A DNA stretch of 60,000 bases. It comes from Owenia fusiformis. Lineage: Eukaryota > Annelida > Polychaeta > Sabellida > Oweniidae. This document shows positions 45,341-56,117 of this stretch, in pieces. Each line of letters opens with the position of its first letter. Position 1 is the stretch's first letter. The DNA lies in assembly GCA_903813345.2 (NCBI GenBank), contig CAIIXF020000005.1:30261375-30321374 (forward strand), in the 5' to 3' direction. The notes beneath the pieces were generated by a model. That model saw only the letters and a list, made by a program, of their open reading frames with translations, did no database searches and had not been told where the DNA came from. Position numbers and translations under genes: made by a program.

Positions 45341-46537
45341 GAGAGGATAAGCTGGCACTGTCTTTCACAATGTAAACGTGAATGGAAAGATTTAGGTGTG
45401 TACATGAATATAGGAAGTCAATATAGGAATGTGTATACTTTTGTACCACTTCAATACCTGTTCAACTTCAGTGTTTCCAAGTTTAGAACAGGAAATTTGA
45501 AAATACATGTAGGTGTCTATGGGAATGATTATCTCATGACTTGAAAAGTATGCTGGTATTTTGGTTTCGATGCACAGTAGAACATGTTCTGAAGAAAGTG
45601 ATGTATGTCATGTTTGTTTTAGGTACTAGAGGAGCTTGTTAAAAATGTATCAACCTCATACATGCAGAATGTATTTGACTGAGATATAGAACAGATATCC
45701 CATTCTTAACATAATCACTGAAGCTGAATGGGTATTTAGTGAGACAACTGTGTATGTAATCATATGTGTGCTCAACACATACATTTTCCTTTCAATTTTA
45801 TGTGTAAGCTTAACCTCCCCAATATGTTAATGGATGCCACATGTGCCAAGCTGGATAAACTTTTTGTCAGAATTAAATTCCGATTTTCATAAATATCTTA
45901 CTGCTACAGTTTTAATGCTCTCATATATATTAAGTAGAAAAATATGAAATATATCAAAATAATTTATGAGTTTATAGACTTCATAAATCTGTTGATAAAG
46001 TTATTACAGTAATTGATCAAAGTTTGTATAATCAGTCTCCATGGCAACAGTCTCCATGGTGCATTCACAATCATGAAGCATTCCCTAGTTAGTGTAAAAG
46101 TTAATATTAGCAAATCTAGGTATTGATTAGCTCTTTTGTTTTAAGATTGTAATTTTTTATTTGGATTTATGTAAATGGTCTTTGAGGGAATATTTTGTAA
46201 AATAGGAATAGCTTCATGATTGTGAAACCAAAAAGTACTCAATTTCATTGTTTCCTGTTTTATGTTGTACTACACACTTTACTTTGCTAATATGGTATGT
46301 TTATACCAAAATGTCAGTTATATTTTACCTTTCCAAAAAAACTTCAAAAAACATCCCTTTAATAGGAGTATTCAATCTTTAGTTACAGAATTCAAATTCA
46401 TTGGCCAATTCTATGACTGACCATGCTGTGGGGACTGTTAGAGTAAAGCATTTGTCCTTATATAAACTTATTATTCTTGTGGGGACAATGAGAATGAGTA
46501 GAGCACTTGTCGTGATCATGATATAATCTGTGTATTG

Positions 46538-46646
46538 CTATAGTGATGACAAAGGAAGAGTATATGATGGTTCTCTCCAGATGTAAGTCCCAGAATACTT
46601 GAATCCGTGTTTCCTGCTCATGTCATCTGCCTCATTGGGACCTCGA
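46538..46646 (-). CDS. G6PD: G6PD alternative terminal exon B (distal)
   Basis: Acceptor GTTTTTTCAG at 46646; with the preceding AG it reads [20 protein letters not shown] then [16 protein letters not shown] and stop TAG (46540-46538). Equivalents of human Arg487, Tyr503 and Trp509, which contact structural NADP+, are present. The tail after Trp is longer and unlike exon A. Same phase as exon A, so either can follow the 49664 donor. Confidence 0.9.
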
Positions 46647-49600
46647 CTGAAAAAACAAAATTTTGAAGTGTTAACAGCCTCAATTACATACAAAGGGTCG
46701 TTTCAAAAGTTTTTCACTAAATGAACACATAATTGATTTCATTATCTGATAGACCCATTAAACCTTATAAATTGAACTTTTTTAAGTTAGATTCTTTTTA
46801 ATAAAAATATTCAACACTTATTACACAACAAAACACCCTTTACCAACCACCCAAAAAACAAAATCAATTAAGTGTAGAATTTAGCATTAAAACATGAGAT
46901 ACAAAGGAAGCGGAAAAGATTTCTTATATTTCTGGGTCCATCCGGGATCATGCTATGCCATGTCTTTTCCAAGACTGAAGTAAAACTATAGCTAGGTAAT
47001 GTATGTCACTATATCAGTAGATACAAGTGAACCTTTATTTATCTATTCTTTTAATATGGCTACATGTATTCATCTTATATATGTATACAATATACATATA
47101 CAGTAAAACGTGTAAGCGAAATACCTCTGTAAGTGGAACACTTTTCAGATTCCGACCAACTGACTTAATGTTGTATGAACCTCTGTAAGTGGAACACTTT
47201 AGAGGTACTAAAAGTGTTTCACTTACACAGGTTTTACTGTATATACAAGTGTTTATAGTACTGTTATACCTAAGTTGTACACCGTTGCTCATAACTCTGG
47301 GAAGTTAGTCCATTTACCATTGATTTACTACAGGACAATCTTCAGTGTTATTCCAGTGAATGAGGTATTTTAATTAAAAACATTTCAGTGATCAATTCAC
47401 TAGAATCAGACTATCTCTTAAATTTCTTGTAAATGATTATGTTCTACAGAAAAGTTTGCTGGCATAAAATTCTGAAATTTGACATTTTCATTACATTATT
47501 TTTGCAGACTTCTAAACAAATAAAATTTTTTTTTTAGTTATACTTTAAATAAAATACTGGCTAATTTTCCATATATTTGAGCAACGGTGTACTTTTATTA
47601 ATGATGTTATACATTTGTTGTACATGTATATGATTGTGGTTTAAGGTAGGCCGAGTGGAATATTAATTCTACATAATACATGTCCAATGGCCATTTCATT
47701 CAGCCCACCTTAACATAAAAGATGTACACTCCCTTCATGAGTTTGGTAACTGCACCTCCCCTTTTGGATCAAAAAGTTTCAACAAATCAAAAAGATAACC
47801 AATTTTTGGGTATATTTCCAAACTTTTATAATTAAGGAACAAAAGTAACATTCAAACATTGATAGAATTTGATATGCTATCGAATGAAAACATCCGGTTA
47901 CCAAATATTTGGAGGGGGTGTACATGTAGAAAGGCTAAGGGAACAAGGAGTCACTAACTACACAGCTAAAAGGTCAATCAAAGAATGATTTGGTGGTGGA
48001 TAGACTTTCTTATATAAATCCAATCAAAGAATGGTTTGGTTGTGGAAAGATTTTTTTATCTAAATCTCTATATGGTCATAGGTAAAATACAATATCTCAT
48101 CCACCAGATTCTATGCTACACATCTATGCTAAGAAAAGATATGCTACATGCAGGTTCAGAGGGTTTTCTCGACCAAACTACGCTACATAACTAAAATTCT
48201 AAATATGCAAACTTAAAGGTGTGAAAAGCTAAAAATGTTTGGGTTAATAAGTTGATATATGCCATGATATAGGGTAGAGATTTTTCGTCCAAGTTAAAAA
48301 GTAGCACAAAATAACAACCCAAAAATTCGCTACCCTATATTGTGACACTGATGAACAAGTTTAGTAACACCAACTTATTTGGACATCATTGCTTAGGAAG
48401 GCTTTAAGTGGATCTAGAATCAAGCAGGAATGCAGTGATCTCCTCAGCATTAAAGAAACAGCTTAATCCAAATATAGTATATCTTTGATCATACAGTACA
48501 GTATTTGTCATTTCATAACTAGAGTTGATAGAATGCTGAGGATAATCCTAGTGAGATCACTGAAATGGGTCAATGGGTGGTCCTAAAAGGTCAGTTAGGA
48601 TTCATATATAAATGGCTTCATATACAGAGGCAGCTGCAGCAGTAGCATGTAACTGTTAAAAAATAATTCCATAACTAAACATAAAACTTACAAGAACAGT
48701 GCAAAAACAAGAAAGTATATAAAATCCCCATCCTTTGGTGAACAGTGACAATATAGTACAGTACAGCACAGTACAGTACAGTAGAGTGCAGTACAGTGCA
48801 GTCCAATGCAGTAGAGTACAGTACAACACAGTACAGTATGGCATAGTACATTACAAGTGGAAACATTTACTGGATTTAACATACATTTAAACTTTAGACC
48901 ATTTATAAGTGCCGGTATACTTGAACCCCCTCTTTACTTGCAACTCGTCAGCAGCCTCGGGACCTCGACTATAAATAACACATAACATACATGTAAAACA
49001 GATACACTAAAATGAAAAACAAAATATTCACATGCTGTTGAAAAAAATTATACAAGGCATTAACATGCAATATGTCCCCACCTACCATTTGTTACAGACA
49101 CCGGATGCCAAACACCAAACACTGTCCAAAAAAGCTGGAGACCATGAAAATATGTCAACACTTGTGGTGGTGACATAATTAGTGTTAGACTATATATGAT
49201 GAACAAGTGTGACCCATTGCTTAGTGAGAATAAAGAAGTGTACACACAATGACTAAATTACATGCAATACACTACAACTATCAATGCTAAAGTACAACAT
49301 CTTAATTGATCAAGAGGTTATGATTTATTATTATATACATGTATATACAATGGGACAGTAAAAAGAGTCAAAATAGAAAATATATTGATATTGTCTTATT
49401 AATGAGAACTTCTGGTATGATTTTTGCCTTTAAGTTATAAACTTGAATCAAGTCTCTTCATTGTCTTCCTTTCACATTTTTCACATTTTTCTTTCACATT
49501 TCCAACCTTACACTGAACTTTTAGAATAGTTGAGGGGAAGGGACAGCACAGGGATTTTATTCAAGATAGTAACATTTCTGCTCTCAGTGTCCCTTTACTG

Positions 49601-52600
49601 TACCTTGTTGCTCTCTAATTTGATATTTCTCAAATAACAACTCCAGTAATATACAGTACATACCTGCCATATACATAATTGTAAGGTTTAACATGTTCCC
49701 GTTCAATTCTGTGCAGTAGTGGTGTGAAGATTCTCCAAGCTTCACGTAATTCATCTGTACGCACAAAATGCATCTGACTCCCGCAAAACACATCTAGGAT
49801 AAGGCGCTCATATGCATCAGGCATTTTAACATCCTACAATTAAACCAGTTCGGTTTTGACCAAAGATTCATGGATTCATTTGTTGAAAATAGAAAATATG
49901 AAGTGCATGGATTGCATAGATGTCAGGCCCAAAGCCAGGATTTGCAAAGGGGGGGGTCAGTTTTCAAAAATTTCCAGGGGGTTTCACATTTGACAATTTT
50001 GGCCCAAATATGGCTAAATTCATTTGAGAAGTGTTCAAAATGGTGAAAAACTGCATAATTTTGAAAGAATTTTTGGCCAGGTGGGAGGGGTTTGCCCGAT
50101 GTGCAAGAGAGAGAACAATGAATAATGCAAAGTTCAAACATCATTGTCAAAATGACTAACAATATTTGCAAGCTACATGACACTAGGAGGTTACATTGAC
50201 CTCTCATAGTTCTCAGAGCTTTTAAAACATTTTCCAGAAAATATAGGTGGCGCAGTAAGTGATTGCATGGTCGAAGGCAGCTTATCTTATTTGGTGCAAT
50301 CTGAGTGTTTATATATAATTGTTTTCTGATAAAAAAACAGCATTTTTAAAGTTTCACAGGAATATCATCAAAATAAATATCTGGGAAGTTTCAGAGAGTG
50401 GTGCGTTCTCACCCAACGCAACCCCCTTTCTGACGCCAGTGGCATCACACATTACTAGATTAGTAATACTTACTGTGTATCTGCTATTGTATGTCAGATC
50501 TAGTTCTGTCTCCTCTGGTCTTATGTTCATTCCTGGCTTCTTTGTCATCATCTTCATGTAAACAGCCTCACCTGGTTGCACTCTGAGAACAAGCTCATTG
50601 CGCTGGATTTCTCCCTCATTAAAAATATCACCTGGGACATCTCTGAACTGCACCCTTACCTCAGCCTTCCTCTCATTTAAGGCTGCAATGTGAAACAGGG
50701 AAATGTGAAACACTAATTATGGGAAATATCAACCCGGTTACCGGGACATCTCTGAACAGCAACCTTAACTCAGCCTTCCTCTCATTTAAAGCTGCAATGT
50801 AAAACAGGGAAATGTGAAATTAGAAAATGTGAAACAATAAATATGGAAAATATCACCCAGGACATCTCTGAACTGCACCCTTACCTCAGCCTTCCTCTCA
50901 TTTAAGGCTGCAATGTGAAATAGGGAAATGTGAAACACTAATTATGGGAAATATCAACCGGGACATCTCTGAACTGCAACCTTATCAAGCCTTCCTCTCA
51001 TTTAAGGCTGCAATGTAGAACGGGGAAATGTGAAATAAGAAAATGTGAAACAAAAATATGGAAAATATCCCCCAGGACATCTCTGAACTGCACCCTTACC
51101 TAAGCCTTCCTCTCATTTAAAGCTGCAATGTGAAACGGGGAAATGTGGAATAAGAAAATGTGAAAAAATAAATATGGGAAAAAAGTATAAATATGTGAAA
51201 CAGCATATCATGCATAATCTTTATAATTGATATAAAAACTATTGATATGCAAAGTCACAAGGTTTCCATTATGCAAATAATGGCAACTCCGCGGAGTAGC
51301 AAATCCCAACGAACAAAATATCAATTACCGAATTCCAATCAATTATACTCATTACTTTGGTTGAAAATGAAAAAATTAGATTTTAGAATTGCTAATTCCT
51401 GCAAAGCAGCCATTTTGAATTTTCTGAGGTACAAATCTGAAAAATAATACCATAATTGTGATCTACTCCAAAATTCCTTCAATTTGAGTATAATATAGCC
51501 ATACTTTGAAGGGATCGAAAAATTATTGCGAAATCGTACATTAGACAGCCATTTTGAATTTTACGAGGCTCGAATCAGAAAAAAGATACAATATTTGCAA
51601 TCTACTCTTAATTGCCTTTCATTTGAGTATAATAAAGCTTTACTTCAGAAAGATCTAAAAATTAGCGAAAATTTCTGTTTTCCTGTCCCCCCATACATGG
51701 CCCCTGGGGGTCAGGATGAAAAACACGGAATATATCTGAAAGAGATAAATGTTGTGAATACACTACCAAAATTTCAAACAATAATATTAATTACGGACGG
51801 ACTCTACTGACTGACTGACTGACTGACTGACTGACTGACTGACGGACTAACGGACAGACGGACGGACGGACGGACGGACGGACGGACGGACGGACGGACG
51901 GACGGACGGACGGACGGACGGACGGACGGAGGGCTTCACTATATCCCTAACGAACTTCGTTCGTTGGGATAATTAAAACACATAGACATAGCTCACACCC
52001 ATAAAATAATAGGGTAACTAAGAAGTACATGTACTAATTCATGCAATAATTTAAAGGTACCTACCTTTCCCACATCTGAGTATAAATGGCACACCATCCC
52101 ATCTCTCATTTCTGATGTACAACACTGCCAGGACATATGTTGGAGTCACAGAATCTGCAACAAAATAAAGTTTAACAAACTTTTTAAATCTGAATTCGTT
52201 TTTTTTCTTTTTATTGAAACTTTATAAATTTAAAATACACAGTTCAATAACTGCCAAAGTTTAAAAACTTTGGTGACAGTTTAGTTTATTTATTCATTTT
52301 TAATCTCTAACTTTACTCAGATAATTTACAGATGCTGATTCAACGGAGGTGGTATATTCCTTTTTGATGTTATGGAATGTCAAGGATATGCTCCATACAA
52401 TGACACTGTGGTATCAGTTCAAAACAACGTGAATTTCCTTTTGTTCCAATTTTGCATTAATATGACACACAGGCATAATTTGTTTTGTTAACAATTTAAC
52501 CGATAATACTACAATAATTATAATATTTCGATGAGTAGCATTTATGTAAATGTAATTAATTGAATATCTATAAATAGCCATAATCACCTTTCGGGACTGT

Positions 52601-54065
52601 AGGATCATCTAAATATCCCTCTTTGGCATCCCCCTCCCCCTGGGGGTTCCCTACATATTGTCCTAGAACAACATCATCCAAGTTCACTGGTTTTATAACT
52701 CGTAGAACTTTGACTTTTTCATCTCGAATGTCCTCAGCCCGTGTACTTGCGGGTTTTTCCATAGCTGTAAGGCAGAGAATTTGAAGTAGGTGGTTCTGCA
52801 TGACATCACGGATGATGCCAAATTCGTCAAAATAGCCGCCACGACCTTGTGTGCCAAATGGTTCTTTAAATGAGATTGTCACTGCTGCAATGTTATCGCG
52901 ATTCCATATTGGACCAAAGATACGGTTACCAAACCTAAAAAAGGATACTTTTCATTATTATGAACACAAATATGATATGGAAGTGCTGATACAGAATGAT
53001 TTACATATGATGTAATATAAATACAGATATGAATATTATTTTGTCAAGCTGAATAAACAATATCAAATCTAAGACAATTGGCTAAAGTTCGATCTCCATT
53101 CCCAATCAATAGAATTCATATAATGTGATGTCAAGGGGGTCATTAACAGAAACTTCGTAAAGTGAAGAATTCGTAAAGTCCATTGTTCTCTAACTGTGAC
53201 ATTATTACATCCATGGTTACAACAATTAATCTAAGAATTTGTAATTTCATGAAGTTTCTGTTAATGACCCCCAGATGATATTTTAGCTCACTTTGCATTC
53301 AACTCACTCAGCCATCACTATTTTTGTCCCACTGACCCTTTATTTCTGTAACCATTTTATTCCTGTTTTTCTATCACAAACCTGAGAACCACAAGATTCT
53401 GCACCATTTCTTTTCCCAAATAATGGTCAATTCTATAGAGCTGGTCTTCCTGGAATAATGCAGACAGGTGATTGGCTAAATCTTCTGATGAGTCGTAATC
53501 TTTCCCAAATGGTTTCTCCACAATAACACGAGTCCAAGCATCACTGAAATGTAAGTTTTTACTTCATCATTCATAAATAACATATATACATATAGCATTA
53601 ATATTCATTACAAACATTCTAAAGGATTCTATTTCACCTACATGTACATGTATATCTTTACGGTAAATTCAAACTTAAATGTTTGAAAGAAATATTTAGT
53701 ATTATATTACCTAAGCTTATTGTCTACCTATAAAAACTTATTACAATAATACATCATAATGGAGATTATACAATTGTTAGATTATACAATTGTTATCTCT
53801 TAAAAGTCAAATTATCGTTTTAATAGAATACATAAGTGGTTTCTTACTTTGTTGCCATGCATGTTGCCTTTAGATTCAAAGTAACAGATTTATACACCGA
53901 AGGTGGTAGGGCCAAATAGAACAGTCGATTTGCTGCCTTGCCTCCTTCTAGTCTCAGTATTTCTTTGTTAAGTTGCATAAACGATGCAGCCTGATCATAT
54001 GTCCCCGAGATGTAAGAGTTTAATTTCATGAATGCCTCAAATTTTTCTTTTTCATCATCTTGTAC
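46538..54065 (-). CDS. G6PD: Glucose-6-phosphate 1-dehydrogenase, N-terminally partial, two alternative last exons
   Basis: G6PD oxidises glucose-6-phosphate to 6-phosphogluconolactone with NADP+ in the cytosol, the first step of the oxidative pentose phosphate pathway. Exons in gene order: 54065-53848, 53543-53382, 52934-52588, 52154-52065, 50682-50474, 49833-49664, then either 48968-48887 or 46646-46538. Phases agree throughout, giving 425 or 434 aa. Visible: EKPFG and RIDHYLGKE (substrate and catalytic Lys region), DVMQNH (catalytic His), [25 protein letters not shown] (structural NADP+ site), KKPGM and [12 protein letters not shown]. About 90 N-terminal residues, including the GASGDLA Rossmann motif, are missing; their exons lie upstream of 54065, probably beyond the window. 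Confidence 0.97.
47099..47242. mobile_element. Palindromic TACAGTAAAAC-ended element
   Basis: Left ATACAGTAAAACGTGTAAGC and right CTTACACAGGTTTTACTGTA are inverted. The interior carries CCTCTGTAAGTGGAACACTT twice. Shares terminal TACAGTAAAAC with the elements at 19858, 24099 and 58430. Confidence 0.8.
47277..47592. mobile_element. 316-bp MITE with perfect 15-bp TIRs
   Basis: GTACACCGTTGCTCA at 47277-47291 and its exact complement at 47578-47592 bracket AT-rich sequence without coding potential. No clear target duplication. Confidence 0.7.
48755..48850. repeat. ACAGT/TACAG pentanucleotide microsatellite
   Basis: Imperfect repeats of CAGTA with point variants, 37 bp below the stop codon of G6PD exon A, so transcribed in its 3'UTR as TACTG repeats. 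Confidence 0.92.
48887..48968 (-). CDS. G6PD: G6PD alternative terminal exon A (proximal)
   Basis: Acceptor GTTATTTATAG at 48968; with the preceding AG it reads [20 protein letters not shown] then TYKWSKV and stop TAA (48889-48887). It is closer to typical animal G6PD C-termini (RGPxEADEL..GF.Y.GTYKW) than exon B, but ends three residues after Trp. Confidence 0.93.
49053..49184 (-). mobile_element. GTGGTGACAT-family short repeat, copy 6
   Basis: On the minus strand it opens ATTATGTCACCACCACAAGT and ends GGGGACATATTGCATGTTAA, then TGCCTTG. It lies in the G6PD intron before exon A, in sense orientation with G6PD. Confidence 0.8.
49664..49833 (-). CDS. G6PD: G6PD exon: [12 protein letters not shown] region
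   Basis: Encodes [40 protein letters not shown] and [16 protein letters not shown]. Donor GTATGT after AG, which pairs with T-CGA-GGT of either terminal exon to make SRG. Confidence 0.97.
49924..50107. mobile_element. CAGGCCCGTAGCCAGG-family element, degraded copy
   Basis: Begins TCAGGCCCAAAGCCAGGATT and shares AGGGGG-rich flanks, TTTGACAATTTTGGCCCAAA and ATGGTGAAAAACTGCATAAT with the complete copy at 56648-56863, in inverted orientation. The right terminal repeat is eroded. Intronic in G6PD. Confidence 0.75.
50474..50682 (-). CDS. G6PD: G6PD exon: structural NADP+ site segment
   Basis: Acceptor CACATTGCAG at 50682, donor GTAAGT at 50474. Encodes [20 protein letters not shown], then a Glu-rich stretch, [20 protein letters not shown] and [20 protein letters not shown]. 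Equivalents of human Arg365, Lys366 and Arg370 are present. The coding sequence GAG|GTAAGG (Glu-Val-Arg) is itself a strong donor-like site 23 nt into the exon. The first about 60 nt recur in a tandem array in the adjoining intron. Confidence 0.97.
50683..51190 (-). repeat. Tandem array of acceptor plus exon-start copies upstream of G6PD exon 50682
   Basis: Four extra copies of the block CATTGCAG + CCTTAAATGAGAGGAAGGCT occur, with exon-equivalent first bases near 50791, 50907, 51007 and 51122 (spacings 109, 116, 100, 115). Each unit keeps about 60 nt resembling the exon start plus about 50 nt of upstream intron. The copy at 50907 is nearly identical to the real exon start and keeps the internal GAG|GTAAGG. 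Confidence 0.92.
51305..51968. mobile_element. CCCAACGAAC-ended element with (GACT)n and (GACG)n
   Basis: CCCAACGAAC at 51305 and GTTCGTTGGG at 51959-51968 are perfect inverted repeats. Adjoining the right end are GACTGACT (51809-51842) and GACGGACG (51852-51930) tracts. The interior repeats GCAGCCATTTTGAATTTT and AGTATAAT phrases. An inverted relative of the 27250 element, in a G6PD intron. Confidence 0.85.
52065..52154 (-). CDS. G6PD: G6PD exon: [15 protein letters not shown] segment
   Basis: Acceptor TTTTGTTGCAG, donor GTAGGT. Encodes [20 protein letters not shown] then VPFILRCGK; the Lys of RCGK matches a residue that contacts glucose-6-phosphate in human G6PD. Confidence 0.96.
52588..52934 (-). 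CDS. G6PD: G6PD exon: catalytic core
   Basis: Acceptor CTTTTTTAG, donor GTGATT (weak). Encodes [40 protein letters not shown] and [11 protein letters not shown] with the catalytic-site His (DVMQNH), then [23 protein letters not shown] and [10 protein letters not shown]. Confidence 0.97.
53135..53272. mobile_element. 138-bp MITE with 22-bp perfect TIRs
   Basis: The left arm starts GGGGGTCATTAACAG (53135-53156) and the right arm 53251-53272 is its exact complement. Lies in the 447-bp G6PD intron between 52934 and 53382. Confidence 0.85.
53382..53543 (-). CDS. G6PD: G6PD exon: EKPFG and RIDHYLGKE
   Basis: Acceptor ATTTCAG, donor GTTTGT. Encodes [20 protein letters not shown] and later [29 protein letters not shown] (53434-53408) is the G6PD active-site signature; its Lys matches human Lys205. 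Confidence 0.98.
53848..54065 (-). CDS. G6PD: G6PD exon: C-terminal part of the NADP-binding domain
   Basis: Acceptor AACTTTCAG, donor GTAAGA. Starts [20 protein letters not shown] and includes [20 protein letters not shown], the conserved (A/G)[10 protein letters not shown]. The most 5' G6PD exon recognised; starts in phase 0. Confidence 0.96.
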
Positions 54066-54870
54066 CTGAAAGTTAAGAATTTATTTTTTAATTTGTCCTC
54101 CTGTATTGATGTTTTTGTTTTGATGTTTATTTATATCAAGCAATTAGATAATTTTAGCAGCTGCATCAACAATATAGGGTGTCCATAGCATAAAAATCAT
54201 CTCTGTACTAGCGACATGTGCTCTAAAAATCAGATATCTTTTATGTTATGAAATAATATTACAGTACCCCCTGCAATCTTAGAAATGTAGGTCAATTTTT
54301 CCTTTAAAATTGTTTTTAGGTTGTTGAAAGTAAAATCTCAAATCTAAATTCAGATTAGAACATCTGAGAATTCATAGATGATTTTGAAAAAAGAATTTGC
54401 CCCTTTTTGACCTTGAAAATGTCATTGAAGGTCAAATCCTTTTTGGCCTTGAGAAGGTCAAATCTCAAATCTATAGTCAGCTTTGAACTTAAGAGAACTT
54501 CTAGATGATTTGAAAAAAAATGGTCAATTTGAAGCAAGTTGAAAAGAAGACCTTTTTGACCCCTTTTGACCTTAGGAAAGAAATCTCAAATCTAAAGTCA
54601 GATGGTCATTCAATGGTCATTCCACAATGCGATGACTCCAGGGCTTAAATCCTTAAATATTCATATCTACTTCACCCTTCACAAGATACCACACAGATGA
54701 TTTCTCGAAATGAAGTAGACTAAAGTAAACCCATGTCTTCATACTTTATTTGAGTGCTAATTTTTGAATAGTGTCACCATTAAGATTCGACTTAAGTGAC
54801 TTATTTTTGATAATTACTAATTTTGGATAATTACTTATTTTGTTTATTCACGCGATACTAACTTCGACCG

Positions 54871-54939
54871 TTAATTTGAATTTTTGACCTACCAGGTCCT
54901 TGATTTTCAAACATCTGGTAGGTCAAAAATTCAAATTAA
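54871..54939. repeat. Perfect 25-bp stem, 19-nt loop hairpin
   Basis: Arm 54871-54895 begins TTAATTTGAATTTTTGACCT; arm 54915-54939 is its exact reverse complement. It is the size of a microRNA precursor, but perfect pairing and the abundance of inverted-repeat elements favour a minimal element. Confidence 0.9.
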
Positions 54940-55066
54940 CTTGTGGCAGATTTTTGAAATGAGGTCATGTGATCTAAGACAAATTTTAGCTCATTAGAAA
55001 ATTGAATTACAAGGAAGATTTGATGTCTACTTGGTTTTAGATAAATTATAAAGATACAAAATTCAA

Positions 55067-55165
55067 GCAAGGCATAACATGCAAAAATGTCACCATTTGC
55101 CGTTTGTTACAGATGCCAAACACCAATCTCCAAACACCAACCACCAAGCACTGCCACAAACTTGG
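55067..55165 (-). mobile_element. GTGGTGACAT-family short repeat, copy 7
   Basis: The minus strand ends GGTGACATTTTTGCATGTTA, then TGCCTTG, and contains GGTGTTTGGCATCTGTAACA. The 5' end is eroded. Same orientation as G6PD. Confidence 0.75.
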
Positions 55166-56038
55166 TAATGTATATTCTTTTCATACTAAATGTAATATTT
55201 CCACCCCAGGGATACTAATTACAATAAATTTCCATATACCTTTACACTGAATCTGCCAAATAAACAGTACAAATTGGAGAACTAATCCAAAGAGGACCAT
55301 AATTATATATATCACTGTACAAGTTTTAAAAAACATCTATTTTAACCTCCCTATTGTCATTCCATAGATCACATTTTCACAGTTGGTGGGTTCAGTGATT
55401 ACTGCAGGAACCAATGCAGTGACCGTGACTGCTGTATAGGTTATACACTGTCCTTATATTGCTCCTCATACTAATATTATTCTGTCTCGTAGTGCGTGAC
55501 AGAATTCATGTTAACAAATCTAGCAAACTAACATATGAAGGTCAGTTATATAATAAGGGTAAATTAAATAATATGTCTATTGAAGACATACGAAGTGGTT
55601 TGACATCAATGCAAAGTGCAAGGTGAAATGCTTTCAATTCAAAACTTTAGGCCAAGAAAAAAAGTCTCGTTTCTGGTCACTTAAGCCAGTTAGCTAAAAT
55701 TCAAGAAAATTGAGAGTTGACCAGGTCTGGAAAATGAAAATGTCAATTCTATGCATAGATGGCAAAATGATGTAATTTTTCAATTTAGCAGTGATATTCT
55801 ACAAATATCTAATTCTATTGAGGTGAATACCTGTGCATCTTTCACAAGTGATATTAATGAAATCTGGAGGATCAATGTACTGTCTTATATCACTGTCTAG
55901 CTAAACATCCCTAATATTATTAAGTCATAGGTTAACATTGAAATACATTGAATCTACTCGGTTCGTCTGCCATTTTGACTTACACTGAACTTAATTATTT
56001 ACACTGAACGAAAACAAATTCTTTGAAAATTCCCGGGA

Positions 56039-56117
56039 GCGTGGGATATCGCTAGATATCTCACGGTTGTCTTATCTGATTAGCATTGCCATTGAATATC
56101 GCCAGATATCCCACGAC
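56039..56117. repeat. GTGGGATATC inverted pair
   Basis: CGTGGGATATCGCTAGATAT near 56039 and the inverted CGCCAGATATCCCACG near 56101-56117 enclose about 45 bp. Probably a short inverted-repeat element. Confidence 0.6.

Larger units (their letters stand above)
46647..48886. other. Between the two G6PD terminal exons
   Basis: Acts as 3'UTR of the form ending in exon A and as intron for the form ending in exon B. It contains a TACAGTAAAAC element (47099-47242), a 15-bp-TIR element (47277-47592), a CAGTGATCTC relic (about 48436-48563) and an ACAGT pentanucleotide tract (48755-48850). Confidence 0.7.

Noticed and set aside
51526-51810. 94-codon + open frame
   Set aside because: Lies inside the CCCAACGAAC-ended repeat element and runs into its GACT microsatellite.
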